Position numbers and translations under genes: made by a program. This document shows, one piece after another, positions 22,267 through 31,476 of a DNA stretch of 38,878 bases (the stretch's first letter is position 1; every line of letters begins with the position of its first letter). The notes under the pieces are model-generated. The model made no database searches. It worked only from the letters and a program-made list of their open reading frames with translations, and had not been told where the DNA came from. This stretch comes from an uncultured Treponema sp. (lineage in GTDB: Bacteria; Spirochaetota; Spirochaetia; Treponematales; Treponemataceae), in the NCBI GenBank assembly GCA_945877425.1, contig CAMCRZ010000025.1:1-38878 (forward strand). The letters are read 5' to 3'.

Positions 22267-23595
22267 ATGTATGACAAAAACCAGGCAGCTTTAACTCCGC
22301 CAATGGGCTGGAACAGTTACGATTATTACAACACTACTGTAAACGAAGAGCAGGTAAAGGCAAATGCTGATTTTATGGCAGAAAAGCTCAGGAAATTCGG
22401 CTGGGAATATATTGTTGTAGACATTCAGTGGTCAGATCCTGATGCAGGTTCTACTTGTCCTGAAATTCAGTATACGCCTTTTGCTAGACTTTGCGTTGAC
22501 GAGTATTCACGCCAGATTCCTGATCCTGTGCGTTTTCCTTCAAGTGCAGGCGGAAAAGGTTTTGAAAGTCTTGCATCTTACTGTCATCAGAAAGGACTGA
22601 AATTCGGTATTCACATTATGCGTGGAATTCCAAAGCAGTGCTGCCATCTTCATTCAAAGATTTACGGGACAGACGTTACTGCTGATAAAATTGCAAATCC
22701 ATTCAGCGTGTGCAAGTGGAACGGCGATATGTACGGCGTGGATTATACGAAAAAAGGCGCTCAGGAATATTACAATTCAGTTTTCCAGCTTTATGCACAG
22801 TGGGGCGTAGATTTTGTCAAAGTTGATGATATCTGCAACACAAATCTTTACGAAAAAAATCCTTATTCAGCAGAAAAAGAAATTGAAATGATTGCAAAGG
22901 CTATTTCTTTGTGCGGACGGAAAATGGTTCTTTCTTTAAGCCCAGGCCCTGCTGTTATAGAAAAAGCATGGCATCTTGAAAAATATGCAAATATGTGGCG
23001 CATTACAGATGATTTCTGGGACAACTGGAAGCTTCTTAAAAATATGTTTAACAGATGTGAAGTGTGGCAGAAACACGTTGGCGCTGGATGCTGGCCTGAC
23101 TGCGACATGATTCCTTTAAATAAACTTGCTTACGGCTGGAGCGGAAAACCCCGTCTTACAGAATTTACTCGGACAGAAGAAAAAACAATGTTTACTTTGT
23201 GGAGCATTTTCCGAAGTCCTCTTATGTTAGGCACTGATTTGCCTCAGCTGGACGAAGAGTCTCTGGCGCTTATTACAAACGAAGAAGTGCTGGCTCTTAA
23301 CTCCCACAGCCGCAATCCTTTTTTAGTAAGCAGTGACGAAAACCAGGTTGTGTGGGCAAGTTACGGCGAAGGCTGTCCTGCAAAAGGCATGAATTTTTAC
23401 GTGGCACTTTTCAACATAAGCGATGAAAAACGTGATGTTACAGTGCGGCTTAGCGAAATTCAGGGCATAAGTGAAAGTGCCGTTTACAAAGTAAGGGATT
23501 TATGGCAGAAAAAAGATTTGTTCCCTTTAAGCGGCAATGCAGAACTTAGCGAAACAATTGAAGCTCACGGCTGTGTACTTTTGAAGTTAAGCTGA
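22267..23595 (+). CDS. GH27 family alpha-galactosidase or beta-L-arabinopyranosidase
   Basis: 442 residues. The TIM-barrel begins with the family signature TPPMGWNSYDYY. The nucleophile is Asp187 in DFVKVDDIC and the acid/base is Asp249 in WRITDD, aligned on the WRxxxD motif of GH27. A C-terminal beta-sandwich follows (about 360-442). The WxDPD loop after the third strand (IVVDIQWSDPDAG) departs from the usual VDDCW, so the substrate pocket may differ. No signal peptide. It follows the GH43 gene with a GGAG site, in one operon. Members remove alpha-galactose or beta-L-arabinopyranose. Next to a GH43 enzyme, release of terminal sugars from arabinogalactan or arabinoxylan pieces is plausible, which is inference. 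Confidence 0.88.
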   Translation: MYDKNQAALTPPMGWNSYDYYNTTVNEEQVKANADFMAEKLRKFGWEYIVVDIQWSDPDAGSTCPEIQYTPFARLCVDEYSRQIPDPVRFPSSAGGKGFESLASYCHQKGLKFGIHIMRGIPKQCCHLHSKIYGTDVTADKIANPFSVCKWNGDMYGVDYTKKGAQEYYNSVFQLYAQWGVDFVKVDDICNTNLYEKNPYSAEKEIEMIAKAISLCGRKMVLSLSPGPAVIEKAWHLEKYANMWRITDDFWDNWKLLKNMFNRCEVWQKHVGAGCWPDCDMIPLNKLAYGWSGKPRLTEFTRTEEKTMFTLWSIFRSPLMLGTDLPQLDEESLALITNEEVLALNSHSRNPFLVSSDENQVVWASYGEGCPAKGMNFYVALFNISDEKRDVTVRLSEIQGISESAVYKVRDLWQKKDLFPLSGNAELSETIEAHGCVLLKLS

Positions 23596-23596
23596 T

Positions 23597-25624
23597 TTAT
23601 TCAGGAGACGCAACTTTTAAAGAGCCGTCTTTTTCATCTGTTTTTTCTTCAAGTGCCATTTGTGCAAGAGAATATATTTTCTGTGCATGTTCAGCTTTTT
23701 CTTTTGTTGTGCCAGATTGTCCTAGAGAAAGTTTTTGCTTTTCTTTAACGGCATTTTGTTTTTCCAAAAGTTCTCTTGCACTAAGCAGGATTTTTGAAGC
23801 AGCATCTGAGTTTACGTGAAGGGTCTGTGCAATTTCGCTTTCCGAAGCAAGTGACAGTTTTTCCAGAGTGGCGAACTTTTTCATTAAAAGCCTGTCTCTT
23901 TCTTTTCCAACTCCAGGAAGATTTATAAAAGGAGAAACTGTATTTTCTTTTGTACGCAATTCCTGATTTCGGCTTGTAGCAAAACGGTGGGTTTCATCTC
24001 TTACTCGTTGAAGCAGACGCAAGGCATCACTTCTTTTAGGAAGGCAGACTGGCTGTGAAGCTCCCGGCAGCCATATTTCTTCATCACGTTTGGCAAGACC
24101 TGCAACAGGAACGTCAATTTCCAGAGAGTTTAAAACCTGCTGAACTGCATTTACCTGCCCGATTCCTCCGTCAATCAGAATTAAATCAGGAAGCGGATTG
24201 CCTTCATTTACAACTCTTGTGTATCGTCTTGTGGCAGCTTCCCTCATAGACTGAAAATCATCAATAATTCCATCTGTAGTTTTAAGGCGGAAATATCTGT
24301 AATTCTTTTTGTCAGGATTGCCGTTGTAAAAACTTATTAAGCTTGCAACAGGAAATTTCCCTCCGATGTGTGCAATGTCAAATCCTTCAATTCTGGCCGG
24401 AAGTTTAGGAAGATTAAGCACTTTCTGAAGCTCTTCCATTGCAGGAAAATCACCTCTTTCCCGTAAGCGCCTGATTATGTCTTCGTGTGCATTTTCTTTT
24501 GCCATATTAAGTGCAGCTTTGTGAAGTCTGGCTTGCGGCGTAAAATCAGTTACAGGAATGAGAAGAGTCTGTGCGTTAAGTGTTTCCTTAAACCATCGCT
24601 GTAAATCCTGGTTTTCAAGCCCTTCAGTTTCAAGGTAAAAAATCTTTGGCGGCACATCTTCTTTTTCAGTGTAAAATGCTGAAATGAATTCCGGAAGAAG
24701 TTCGTTGTCTTCGCTTAAGCTTAAAGTTCTGTAATTGTCCCTTCCCAAAAGTTTTCCCTGCCTCATTTTTAAAACAGTAAAGCTTACAAGTTCACCTTCA
24801 CGCCATGAAGAAATGTAATCCCTGTCTTCGCCGTCAAAACTTTCTACAATATTCTGATTCTGCAGTATTGAAAGTGCCTTTATTCCGTCACGCAAACGGG
24901 CAGCTTTTTCAAAATTAAGTGATTTTGCAGCTTCTTTCATCTGTGCGTTTAGTTTTTTAACTGTTTCTTCGCCTTTACCCTCAAGAAGAGAAGATATTTC
25001 TTCGATAAATTCAGTATAGGTGTATTGTTTTACATTTTTGCAGCAAGGGGCAAGGCATCTTCCTATGTGGTAATACATGCAGGGAGAAGCTTTTTTGTGA
25101 AAAGTTTTGCAATGCCGCAAAGGATATATTTCGTAAAGTGTTTCTACAAATGTATCTAATGCAGCTGCATCTGGAAAAGGTCCGAAGTAAAGGGAACCGT
25201 CCTGAACAACACGTCTTGTCTTAAAGATGCGTGGAAATTCTTCTTTCGTAATGCGCAGAACCGGATAAGATTTTCCGTCTTTTAAGTCAATGTTGTATTT
25301 AGGCGTGTATTTTTTTATCAGATTGTTTTCCAGAAGAAAGGCTTCGTATTCGTTGCTTGTAGTTATATATTCAATTGAAACTGCATGACTTATTAAAAGC
25401 CTTGTCTTAATGTCTTTAGTGCCGCTGAAGTAAGAAGAAAGTCTGTTGTGCAGATTTTTTGCCTTGCCTACATAAATTACAGTTCCCTTTTCATTGCGCC
25501 ACATATAAACGCCGCTTTGATTGGGAGCTTTTAATGCAGTCTGATGAAGAATTTCCCACTGAGATTTTTTTTCGGACTTAGAGAGGATTTTTTGAGATGC
25601 TGAATCAGGTTTGTTTACGTTCAT
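23597..25624 (-). CDS. uvrC: Excinuclease ABC subunit C
   Basis: 675 residues. It makes both incisions around a lesion in nucleotide-excision repair, with UvrA and UvrB supplied from elsewhere. Domains in order: GIY-YIG nuclease (about 36-115; GVYMW and VIYVGKAKNL), a cysteine cluster (CMYYHIGRCLAPC), the UVR motif that binds UvrB (about 215-250), the RNase H-like nuclease (FDIAHIGG … ILIDGGIGQ), and paired helix-hairpin-helix motifs (PGVGKERDRLLMKKF). An extra 35-residue N-terminus and a charged 45-residue C-terminal tail make it longer than the usual 600. The start overlaps the divergent exported-protein gene by 28 nt. The end lies one base from the convergent GH27 stop. Confidence 0.96.
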   Translation of the reverse strand: MNVNKPDSASQKILSKSEKKSQWEILHQTALKAPNQSGVYMWRNEKGTVIYVGKAKNLHNRLSSYFSGTKDIKTRLLISHAVSIEYITTSNEYEAFLLENNLIKKYTPKYNIDLKDGKSYPVLRITKEEFPRIFKTRRVVQDGSLYFGPFPDAAALDTFVETLYEIYPLRHCKTFHKKASPCMYYHIGRCLAPCCKNVKQYTYTEFIEEISSLLEGKGEETVKKLNAQMKEAAKSLNFEKAARLRDGIKALSILQNQNIVESFDGEDRDYISSWREGELVSFTVLKMRQGKLLGRDNYRTLSLSEDNELLPEFISAFYTEKEDVPPKIFYLETEGLENQDLQRWFKETLNAQTLLIPVTDFTPQARLHKAALNMAKENAHEDIIRRLRERGDFPAMEELQKVLNLPKLPARIEGFDIAHIGGKFPVASLISFYNGNPDKKNYRYFRLKTTDGIIDDFQSMREAATRRYTRVVNEGNPLPDLILIDGGIGQVNAVQQVLNSLEIDVPVAGLAKRDEEIWLPGASQPVCLPKRSDALRLLQRVRDETHRFATSRNQELRTKENTVSPFINLPGVGKERDRLLMKKFATLEKLSLASESEIAQTLHVNSDAASKILLSARELLEKQNAVKEKQKLSLGQSGTTKEKAEHAQKIYSLAQMALEEKTDEKDGSLKVASPE

Positions 25625-27102
25625 ATTTTAAGCTTACACTGATAATATCACTTTTTTTCATTATTTTAAACACTGCCTGGAGTGAAACAAAAGTCTTGAC
25701 TTTAGGCGGAAAAGAAGGATGGCCTGCTCTTTCTAAAAAAGACGGAATTGTTACTGGAAAAGGAAGGTTCGGCTACGATGCAATGGTTCTAGCAACAAAC
25801 AGCCGCAAAGTAAATTACAGCACGGACTTGCTTCTTGATTTTGAAGATGAAACTTTTTCTGACAAAGCCGGAAACTATACTGTAGAAAGAAACAGCCTGT
25901 ATTTAACGGAAAATTCAATTATGGGAAAAAAAGCTGCACTTGTAAAAGGAACAGGCGGCTTACGGTTAAAAGGCAGCGGAAATTCATTTTTCGGAAAAGA
26001 AGGAATGGGCGGTTCCTTTACGATAGAATTCTGGCTTTTTCCATTTATTGCAGAAAACGGAGAAATTGTTTTTTCATGGCGCTCTTCAAGAACAGTTGCA
26101 AATTATCCTCTTTACCAGATGATAAGGGCAAGTTTCTTTAACAATCATTTGCAGTGGACTTTTACGAATATTTTTTCAGGTTACGTTGAAAACGGCGGAG
26201 AAGTAAATCTTTTAAGTTACAGAACGATTATTCCAAACACATGGTCGCATCATTCAATCAGCTACAACGAAGAAAACGGCCTGCTTGAATACAGGATAGA
26301 CAGTCAGCTTGAAGATTTAAAATACGTTTCTACAAATAAAAAAGAGAAGGGCGGTTCTGTTTACCCTTTGCATTTAGGTGTTGCTGCTGACATTGACATT
26401 TGCCCGGAATTTTCAGGGGTAATTGATGACTTTAACATTTTGCGCAATGCTTCCAGCGAAAAAGTTGAACTGCAGTACGACACTTTTAAAAAATCAGGCG
26501 GACGTTTTGAAACACAGCCTATTCTTGTTACGAGAGGCGCTTCACTTACAAAAATTGACGGAATAGTTACTAAACCTGAACAGACTGAAATTCTTTTTTA
26601 CGTTCGGGGCGGTGACAATTTCTACAACTGGACAGACACTTATCCTGAATGGAAAAGAGTAGAACTTGGAGAAAATATTTCCAATGTAAAGGGATTGTAT
26701 TTTCAGGTAGGATGCAATCTTTATCCTGATGGAGGCGGAAGCAAATCACCTTCTGTAACGGAGCTTCAAATTCATTACGAAGAAACACCGCTGCCACTTC
26801 CGCCATTTTCTGTAAAAGCCCAGAGCGGAGATTCTCAGGTAACATTGAACTGGAGTTTTTCTGTAGATGAAAATGCCGGCGGATATTACATTTTTTACGG
26901 AGAGCGTCCCGGAGAATATCTTGGAAGGGATGCTGTTCAGGGAGAATCACCTGTTGACATAGGAAACACAACTTCAGCAGTTATATCAGGACTGGAAAAC
27001 GGAAAAATTTATTACTTTGCAATTGCAGCTTATTCGAAAACAGATAATCAGATAATGGGAGAACTTTCCAAAGAAGTTTACGCCCGTCCTCTTAGGAGAT
27101 AG
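25597..27102 (+). CDS. Exported LamG-like/fibronectin type III protein
   Basis: 501 residues. Residues 1-30 form a signal peptide (basic start, then LTLIISLFFIILNTAWS) with cleavage likely after AWS. A concanavalin/LamG-like jelly-roll follows (about 55-300; SFTIEFWLFPF, NTWSHHSISYN and GVIDDFNILRN are typical). A second sandwich-like region covers about 310-395, and a fibronectin type III domain about 405-498 (VTLNWSFSVDENAGGYYIFYG). It probably binds carbohydrate or protein in the periplasm or on the surface. The start overlaps uvrC by 28 nt, with AGAGAGG about ten bases upstream. The TPR gene begins two bases after the stop, so the two are cotranscribed and may work together across the inner membrane. 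No catalytic residues recognised. Confidence 0.8.
   Translation: MLNQVCLRSYFKLTLIISLFFIILNTAWSETKVLTLGGKEGWPALSKKDGIVTGKGRFGYDAMVLATNSRKVNYSTDLLLDFEDETFSDKAGNYTVERNSLYLTENSIMGKKAALVKGTGGLRLKGSGNSFFGKEGMGGSFTIEFWLFPFIAENGEIVFSWRSSRTVANYPLYQMIRASFFNNHLQWTFTNIFSGYVENGGEVNLLSYRTIIPNTWSHHSISYNEENGLLEYRIDSQLEDLKYVSTNKKEKGGSVYPLHLGVAADIDICPEFSGVIDDFNILRNASSEKVELQYDTFKKSGGRFETQPILVTRGASLTKIDGIVTKPEQTEILFYVRGGDNFYNWTDTYPEWKRVELGENISNVKGLYFQVGCNLYPDGGGSKSPSVTELQIHYEETPLPLPPFSVKAQSGDSQVTLNWSFSVDENAGGYYIFYGERPGEYLGRDAVQGESPVDIGNTTSAVISGLENGKIYYFAIAAYSKTDNQIMGELSKEVYARPLRR
25642..25670 (-). promoter_or_regulatory. uvrC promoter inside the divergent gene
   Basis: Minus strand: TTTAAA (25670-25665), 17-nt spacer, TATTAT (25647-25642), 17 nt before the uvrC ATG. 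It lies in the signal-peptide codons of the opposing gene. No clear Shine-Dalgarno for uvrC. Confidence 0.5.
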
Positions 27103-27104
27103 AA

Positions 27105-30100
27105 ATGGAAAATGCCAGCAACAAAGCAGTTATGCTTCAACGAGCACAAGCAGCTGTTCTTACAAGAGATTATGAACTTGCAGCAGGAATCTACAGGAAG
27201 ATGCTTACAAACGAACCTGAAAATGTAGGCGTTTTAAAAAATCTTGGAGAAATGTATGTAAAAAGCAACAACGATGAAAAGGCTCTTGAAATTTTCAATC
27301 AGATTATAAAACTTAAACCTGAAAACGTTAACGCTTTAAATCACCTTGGAGCAATTTACCGCAGGCTTGGAATTTACGACAAATCCATTGCAATGCTTGA
27401 AAGTGCCGTTATTGCCGATGAAAATAATCCTCAGACTTTTTACAACTTAGGCTTTACATATAAGCTTATGAAAAAACACAACGATGCAATTCTCTGTTTT
27501 AAAAGAGTAATTGAAGCTAACCCGAATGACGTACTTGCATTAAATCATCTTGGAACAATTTACGCTGAACAGAACAACTACGAAGATGCAATCAACTATT
27601 ACAAAAAAGGGCTTAAAGTTGACCCGAATCATCCGGTGCTTCACCTGAACATTGCAAACTGTTATTCAAAAATCGGGAACTTTGAAAATGCACAGCAGGA
27701 ATATGAAACTGCTTTAAAAGTAAAGCCGGGCTGGCTTGATGCAATTGACAGTTACGCTGATCTGCTTCTTTCAAAAAACAAAACTAAAGTTGCAGGTTCA
27801 ATCGTAAAGCAGGCAATTGAACTTAATCCGCAAAGTTCTGAAATGCACAAGAAAATGGGCGATGTTTACGCCAGACAAAGCGAATACGCAGACGCTGAAA
27901 CTGAATACAATAACGCTTTAAGCATTAAGCCTGACAACAAAAAAGCCCTTTCTGCTTTAGCTGATGTTTACGAAATCAACGGAAAAAATAATGCTGCTGT
28001 AAAAACAATGGAAAGCCTTGAGCGCCTTGACCCTGAAAATCTTGAAGTTACAAAACAGTACGCTTCAGTTCTTCTTTCGGCAAACAGGCTGGAAAGTGCT
28101 AACGAAAAAATTCAAAAGCTGTGGAAGGAAAATCCTGAAGACGTTCACACTTTGAATCTTCTGGGACAATATTACATTTGCAGCGGTGATGAAAATAAAG
28201 CAATAAACTGTTTTAAAAAGATTCACGAATTTTCTCCTTCTTATGATGATTTTTACAAAGACGGCGGAAAGCGTTACAGTCAGGTAGGTTCGTTCGAAAA
28301 GGCAAAAAAGTATTACCAGAAATTTCTTGAAAACAATCCTGACAACACAGAAGTTTTAAACAGTCTTGCTCAGACTTCAGAAAAAAACGGCGACCTTGTG
28401 GAAGCACTTTCTTACTACAAGGAAATCAATTCTAAAGACGAAGATAATGCTGCGTCAAAAAAAGGAATTGAGCGCGTAAACAATGAAATTATTTCTACAC
28501 ACAAAGGCACGGCACCTGTTGAAGAGAAGGATGATTTTTTTACTCAAGTAGAAAAGCTTCCTGAAAAAAAAGCTGACGAAGACATTTCTCCTGAAAGTGA
28601 AAAGTATGACGAAGAAAATTCTCAGGAAGAGCGGACTGTAACTAATGATCAGATAAATTTTGCCGGTTTAAGTTCTGATGAAAACAATGAAGACGAAGCT
28701 TACAAAAACATTGATGAGGAACTTCTTGCAGATAACACGGAAAATTATTCTGACTTAGATAATCTTATTCCCGAAAATAATGATGAGTTTGACGGTGATG
28801 ATTTTTTCGAAAAAAATCCCTTCGGTTACGGAAGCAGCGGTTCTGCTCCAGTTGAGCGTCAAATGGAACCTCAGTTTGCACCGGAAGACATTAACAGCGG
28901 AAACTCAGATTCTACGCCTTACGAATTTACAAACGATGAGCCTTTTGAAAATACGCCTGAACCTGCAGGAAAAAAATTGCCGCCGCAAGAAAAACCTCAG
29001 CCTTCTTACGAGCAGCCTTATGAAAACCAGATGCAGCCGGACTATTCGCAAATGGCACAGCAGGCAGCACAAGATGCACTGAAACAGGCAGCACTGGAAG
29101 CACAGAAAAAAGCAGAAGATACAGCCAGAACTACTGCCGAACAGGCTGCTAGGGAAGTTGTAAAAGAAGCCGCAGAACAGGCTGCAAAAGAAGCACAGAA
29201 GCAATGGCAGGAAAAGTTTGAACAGGAGCAGGCTGAAAAATCAAGAGAACTGGAAGAACGCCGCAATGCCGAAGACAAAATGCTTAAAGCCCTTGATGAA
29301 GAATTAAAAAGAGCAAAGGCTGAACGTGAAAGAGCTGAACAGGAACGTTTGTCTGCCCAGCAGCAGCGCCAGCTTTTGGAAGAGCAGAACAATCAGGCGT
29401 TAAAGGCAGCAGAAGAAATGGCAAGAAAAATTGCCCAGGAAGAAAGAGAAAGATTTGAAGCAGAAAAACAGGCAGCCATAGAAAAAGCAGAACGTGAAGA
29501 AGATGAGCGTCTTGCCCGGCTTCAGAAAGAGCAGGAAGAAGCAGAACGTTTAGCCCAGCTTCAGAAAGAAAAAGAAGAACAGGCAGAACAGCTTGCCCAG
29601 CTTCAGAAAGAAAAAGAAGAACAGGCAGAACAGCTTGCCCGGCTTCAAAGAGAAAAAGAAGAACAGGCAGAACGATTAGCTCAGCTCCAGAAAGAACAGG
29701 AAGAAGCAGAACGATTGGCCCAGCTTCAGAAACAGCAGGAAGAAGCAGAACGATTAGCTCAGCTTCAGCAGGAACAGTCAGAGCGTCTTGCAGAACTTGA
29801 AGCACGTCAGCAGGAACAGCAGGCACCGGATCCTTTTGAAGAAGACCAGAGCGACCTTGCAGTTTCACAGGAAAGACATGACTTTGTTATGACAGAAGAT
29901 TTTTCTAAAGCAGCAAATCTTATGGAAAAAATCATAGAAATATTTGCAGAAAGAGAATCTCTTGATCACTTTAATTTAACGAGCCGTTTTTTCCAGAACT
30001 TAAAGGCATTCAGCAATTTTCTTACAGTAGGAAGGGCAGACGAATTTTTAAGATTCAGAACTCACCTGCAGATTGAATTTATAATTACAAAGCGAATGGA

Positions 30101-30305
30101 AAGAAGAGGTCTTTTGGCTCATGCAGACGTAATAAGAAGCCAGCTTGGTGATGATGACATTTCAAGCGTAAACATTGACGGCAAAAAGCTTACGCTTGTA
30201 ATACTGAATTCCATGCTTCCCCTTATTTACGAAATTCAAGACAAGGAACTTGCCCGTTCGCTGGAAGAAGAAGTTGAAGAATTCATTTCAAATTTCAGAG
30301 CCTGA
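27105..30305 (+). CDS. Large TPR protein with repetitive coiled coil
   Basis: 1066 residues, no signal peptide, so cytoplasmic. About twelve tetratricopeptide repeats cover residues 1-465 (recurrent NLG..Y, A...Y..AL and P.N). An acidic low-complexity linker follows (about 470-620), then a Gln/Glu/Ala-rich coiled coil (about 640-915). Seven near-identical 11-14-residue units occur at 803-894. A helical C-terminal domain (about 925-1066) is not recognised. TPR proteins scaffold multiprotein complexes. T. pallidum has a TPR-type protein with a variable EAEEARRK repeat (TP0470), and I recall uvrC lying close to it there, so this may be the local counterpart. It overlaps the M24 peptidase gene tail-to-tail by 11 nt. 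Confidence 0.82.
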   Translation: MENASNKAVMLQRAQAAVLTRDYELAAGIYRKMLTNEPENVGVLKNLGEMYVKSNNDEKALEIFNQIIKLKPENVNALNHLGAIYRRLGIYDKSIAMLESAVIADENNPQTFYNLGFTYKLMKKHNDAILCFKRVIEANPNDVLALNHLGTIYAEQNNYEDAINYYKKGLKVDPNHPVLHLNIANCYSKIGNFENAQQEYETALKVKPGWLDAIDSYADLLLSKNKTKVAGSIVKQAIELNPQSSEMHKKMGDVYARQSEYADAETEYNNALSIKPDNKKALSALADVYEINGKNNAAVKTMESLERLDPENLEVTKQYASVLLSANRLESANEKIQKLWKENPEDVHTLNLLGQYYICSGDENKAINCFKKIHEFSPSYDDFYKDGGKRYSQVGSFEKAKKYYQKFLENNPDNTEVLNSLAQTSEKNGDLVEALSYYKEINSKDEDNAASKKGIERVNNEIISTHKGTAPVEEKDDFFTQVEKLPEKKADEDISPESEKYDEENSQEERTVTNDQINFAGLSSDENNEDEAYKNIDEELLADNTENYSDLDNLIPENNDEFDGDDFFEKNPFGYGSSGSAPVERQMEPQFAPEDINSGNSDSTPYEFTNDEPFENTPEPAGKKLPPQEKPQPSYEQPYENQMQPDYSQMAQQAAQDALKQAALEAQKKAEDTARTTAEQAAREVVKEAAEQAAKEAQKQWQEKFEQEQAEKSRELEERRNAEDKMLKALDEELKRAKAERERAEQERLSAQQQRQLLEEQNNQALKAAEEMARKIAQEERERFEAEKQAAIEKAEREEDERLARLQKEQEEAERLAQLQKEKEEQAEQLAQLQKEKEEQAEQLARLQREKEEQAERLAQLQKEQEEAERLAQLQKQQEEAERLAQLQQEQSERLAELEARQQEQQAPDPFEEDQSDLAVSQERHDFVMTEDFSKAANLMEKIIEIFAERESLDHFNLTSRFFQNLKAFSNFLTVGRADEFLRFRTHLQIEFIITKRMERRGLLAHADVIRSQLGDDDISSVNIDGKKLTLVILNSMLPLIYEIQDKELARSLEEEVEEFISNFRA
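29511..29786 (+). repeat. In-frame tandem repeat in the coiled coil (39/42-bp units)
   Basis: Seven units, each starting LAxLQ: 39 bp (29511-29549), three of 42 bp (to 29675), two of 39 bp (to 29753) and one of 33 bp (to 29786). The second and third units differ at only one base (TTA versus CTT differs at two codon positions of the first Leu). All lengths are multiples of three, so copy number can change without breaking the frame. Confidence 0.85.
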
Positions 30306-31437
30306 TGATCCTTGATTTTGTAAGGACAAGATTTGAATCATCTGTAATAAGAACATCGTTTTCAAGTCTTGTTCCTCCTAAGTCAGGATCATAAAGTCCC
30401 GGTTCTAAAGTTACAATGTTGCCGCTTTTAAAAACTTTATTTTCATCAGCACGGATTGTTACGAAAGGAGCTTCGTGAATTTCAAGACCTGTTCCGTGTC
30501 CCAGAGAGTGAGGCATTTTCTTTCCTTCAGCAGCAAATATTTCGTCAGCCTTTTGTGCAGCTTTTAAAATTGAACATGAAGGCTTGTAAAGTTTTAAACA
30601 TTCCCTGCCTGCAGTTTCAACTAAATCAAGAAGTTTTTCCTGCTCTTTATTCAGCGGACCTTTTGCAATTGTAAGCGTGCAGTCACTGGCATAACCTTTG
30701 TAGCATACGCCGTAATCTAAAATAGAAAGTCCTTCAGTTCCCCACAAAGATGAAGTGTATCCGGGAAAAGCGTGAATTGCAAAAGAACGTTCAGGGCCGG
30801 CAGCAAGAGTGTCGAAACTTGTCCGCTCACAATCATGAAGCCTTAGGAATTTTTCTATATAAAGGGCAATGTCCATTTCCGTAAGTTCAGTTTTTGTTTT
30901 CAGCATCTGCTCAATTTCGTCAGTCATTAAATCTGTAATGGCACAGGCTTTTTTTGTACAGCTGATTTCATACTGATCTTTTACAGCCCTGCACTCAACA
31001 GCAAAATTATGAACGCCGTCTTTTCTGCACTGAAAATTTACAGTTGACGCTTCTTCCGAAAATTTCAAAAAATCAAGATGGGAAAATGATTGTGGAAGTT
31101 CAACAGTTGAACCGTTTAAAAGATTTTCCTTACTTAAAATTTCTTTTAATGCAAAAAGTGATTCCCGTTTAAAATCAGTGTAGGGAATGATGTTTTCTAT
31201 GCGGGCATTTTTTTCTGCAAGATTTAAGTCCCAGGGCAAAAGAAAAGATTTGCTCTGAGTAAAAATCAAAAGACTGTCCGAACTGTGTCCTGTAAAATAA
31301 CGGATTGCAACGTCACGCTTTGTTTCCGAATCTTCAAAAAGAACGGCATCAATTTTATTTGCTTTCATAAAGTCAAAAACTTTTTCACGACGCTTTCTGA
31401 AAATTTCATCAAGATTAAATTCCATACAATCTTTCAT
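30295..31437 (-). CDS. M24 family Xaa-Pro aminopeptidase
   Basis: 380 residues from the ATG at 31437, which has AGGAG six bases upstream; the reading from 31452 lacks this. The N-terminal creatinase-like domain (to about 165) is followed by the pita-bread metallopeptidase domain. The dinuclear metal ligands are all seen: Asp in ILDYGV, Asp in YASDCT, His in LGHGTG, Glu in VTLEPG and Glu in TRLEND. It removes N-terminal residues before proline in the cytosol and helps peptide recycling. A dipeptidase (PepQ-type) specificity is possible. It lies 39 nt after murJ in the same direction and is probably cotranscribed with it. Confidence 0.9.
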   Translation of the reverse strand: MKDCMEFNLDEIFRKRREKVFDFMKANKIDAVLFEDSETKRDVAIRYFTGHSSDSLLIFTQSKSFLLPWDLNLAEKNARIENIIPYTDFKRESLFALKEILSKENLLNGSTVELPQSFSHLDFLKFSEEASTVNFQCRKDGVHNFAVECRAVKDQYEISCTKKACAITDLMTDEIEQMLKTKTELTEMDIALYIEKFLRLHDCERTSFDTLAAGPERSFAIHAFPGYTSSLWGTEGLSILDYGVCYKGYASDCTLTIAKGPLNKEQEKLLDLVETAGRECLKLYKPSCSILKAAQKADEIFAAEGKKMPHSLGHGTGLEIHEAPFVTIRADENKVFKSGNIVTLEPGLYDPDLGGTRLENDVLITDDSNLVLTKSRIIRL

Positions 31438-31476
31438 AATATTCTCCTGCAAAAATTTTAAATGAACTGTAGCACG

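Noticed and set aside
29511..29786. CRISPR-like regular repeats
   Set aside because: Units are contiguous, in frame and have no unique spacers; they encode a coiled coil.
29284..29868. Leucine/valine-rich minus-strand ORF of 194 codons
   Set aside because: It is the antisense of the coiled-coil repeat; its regular composition comes only from the tandem DNA units.
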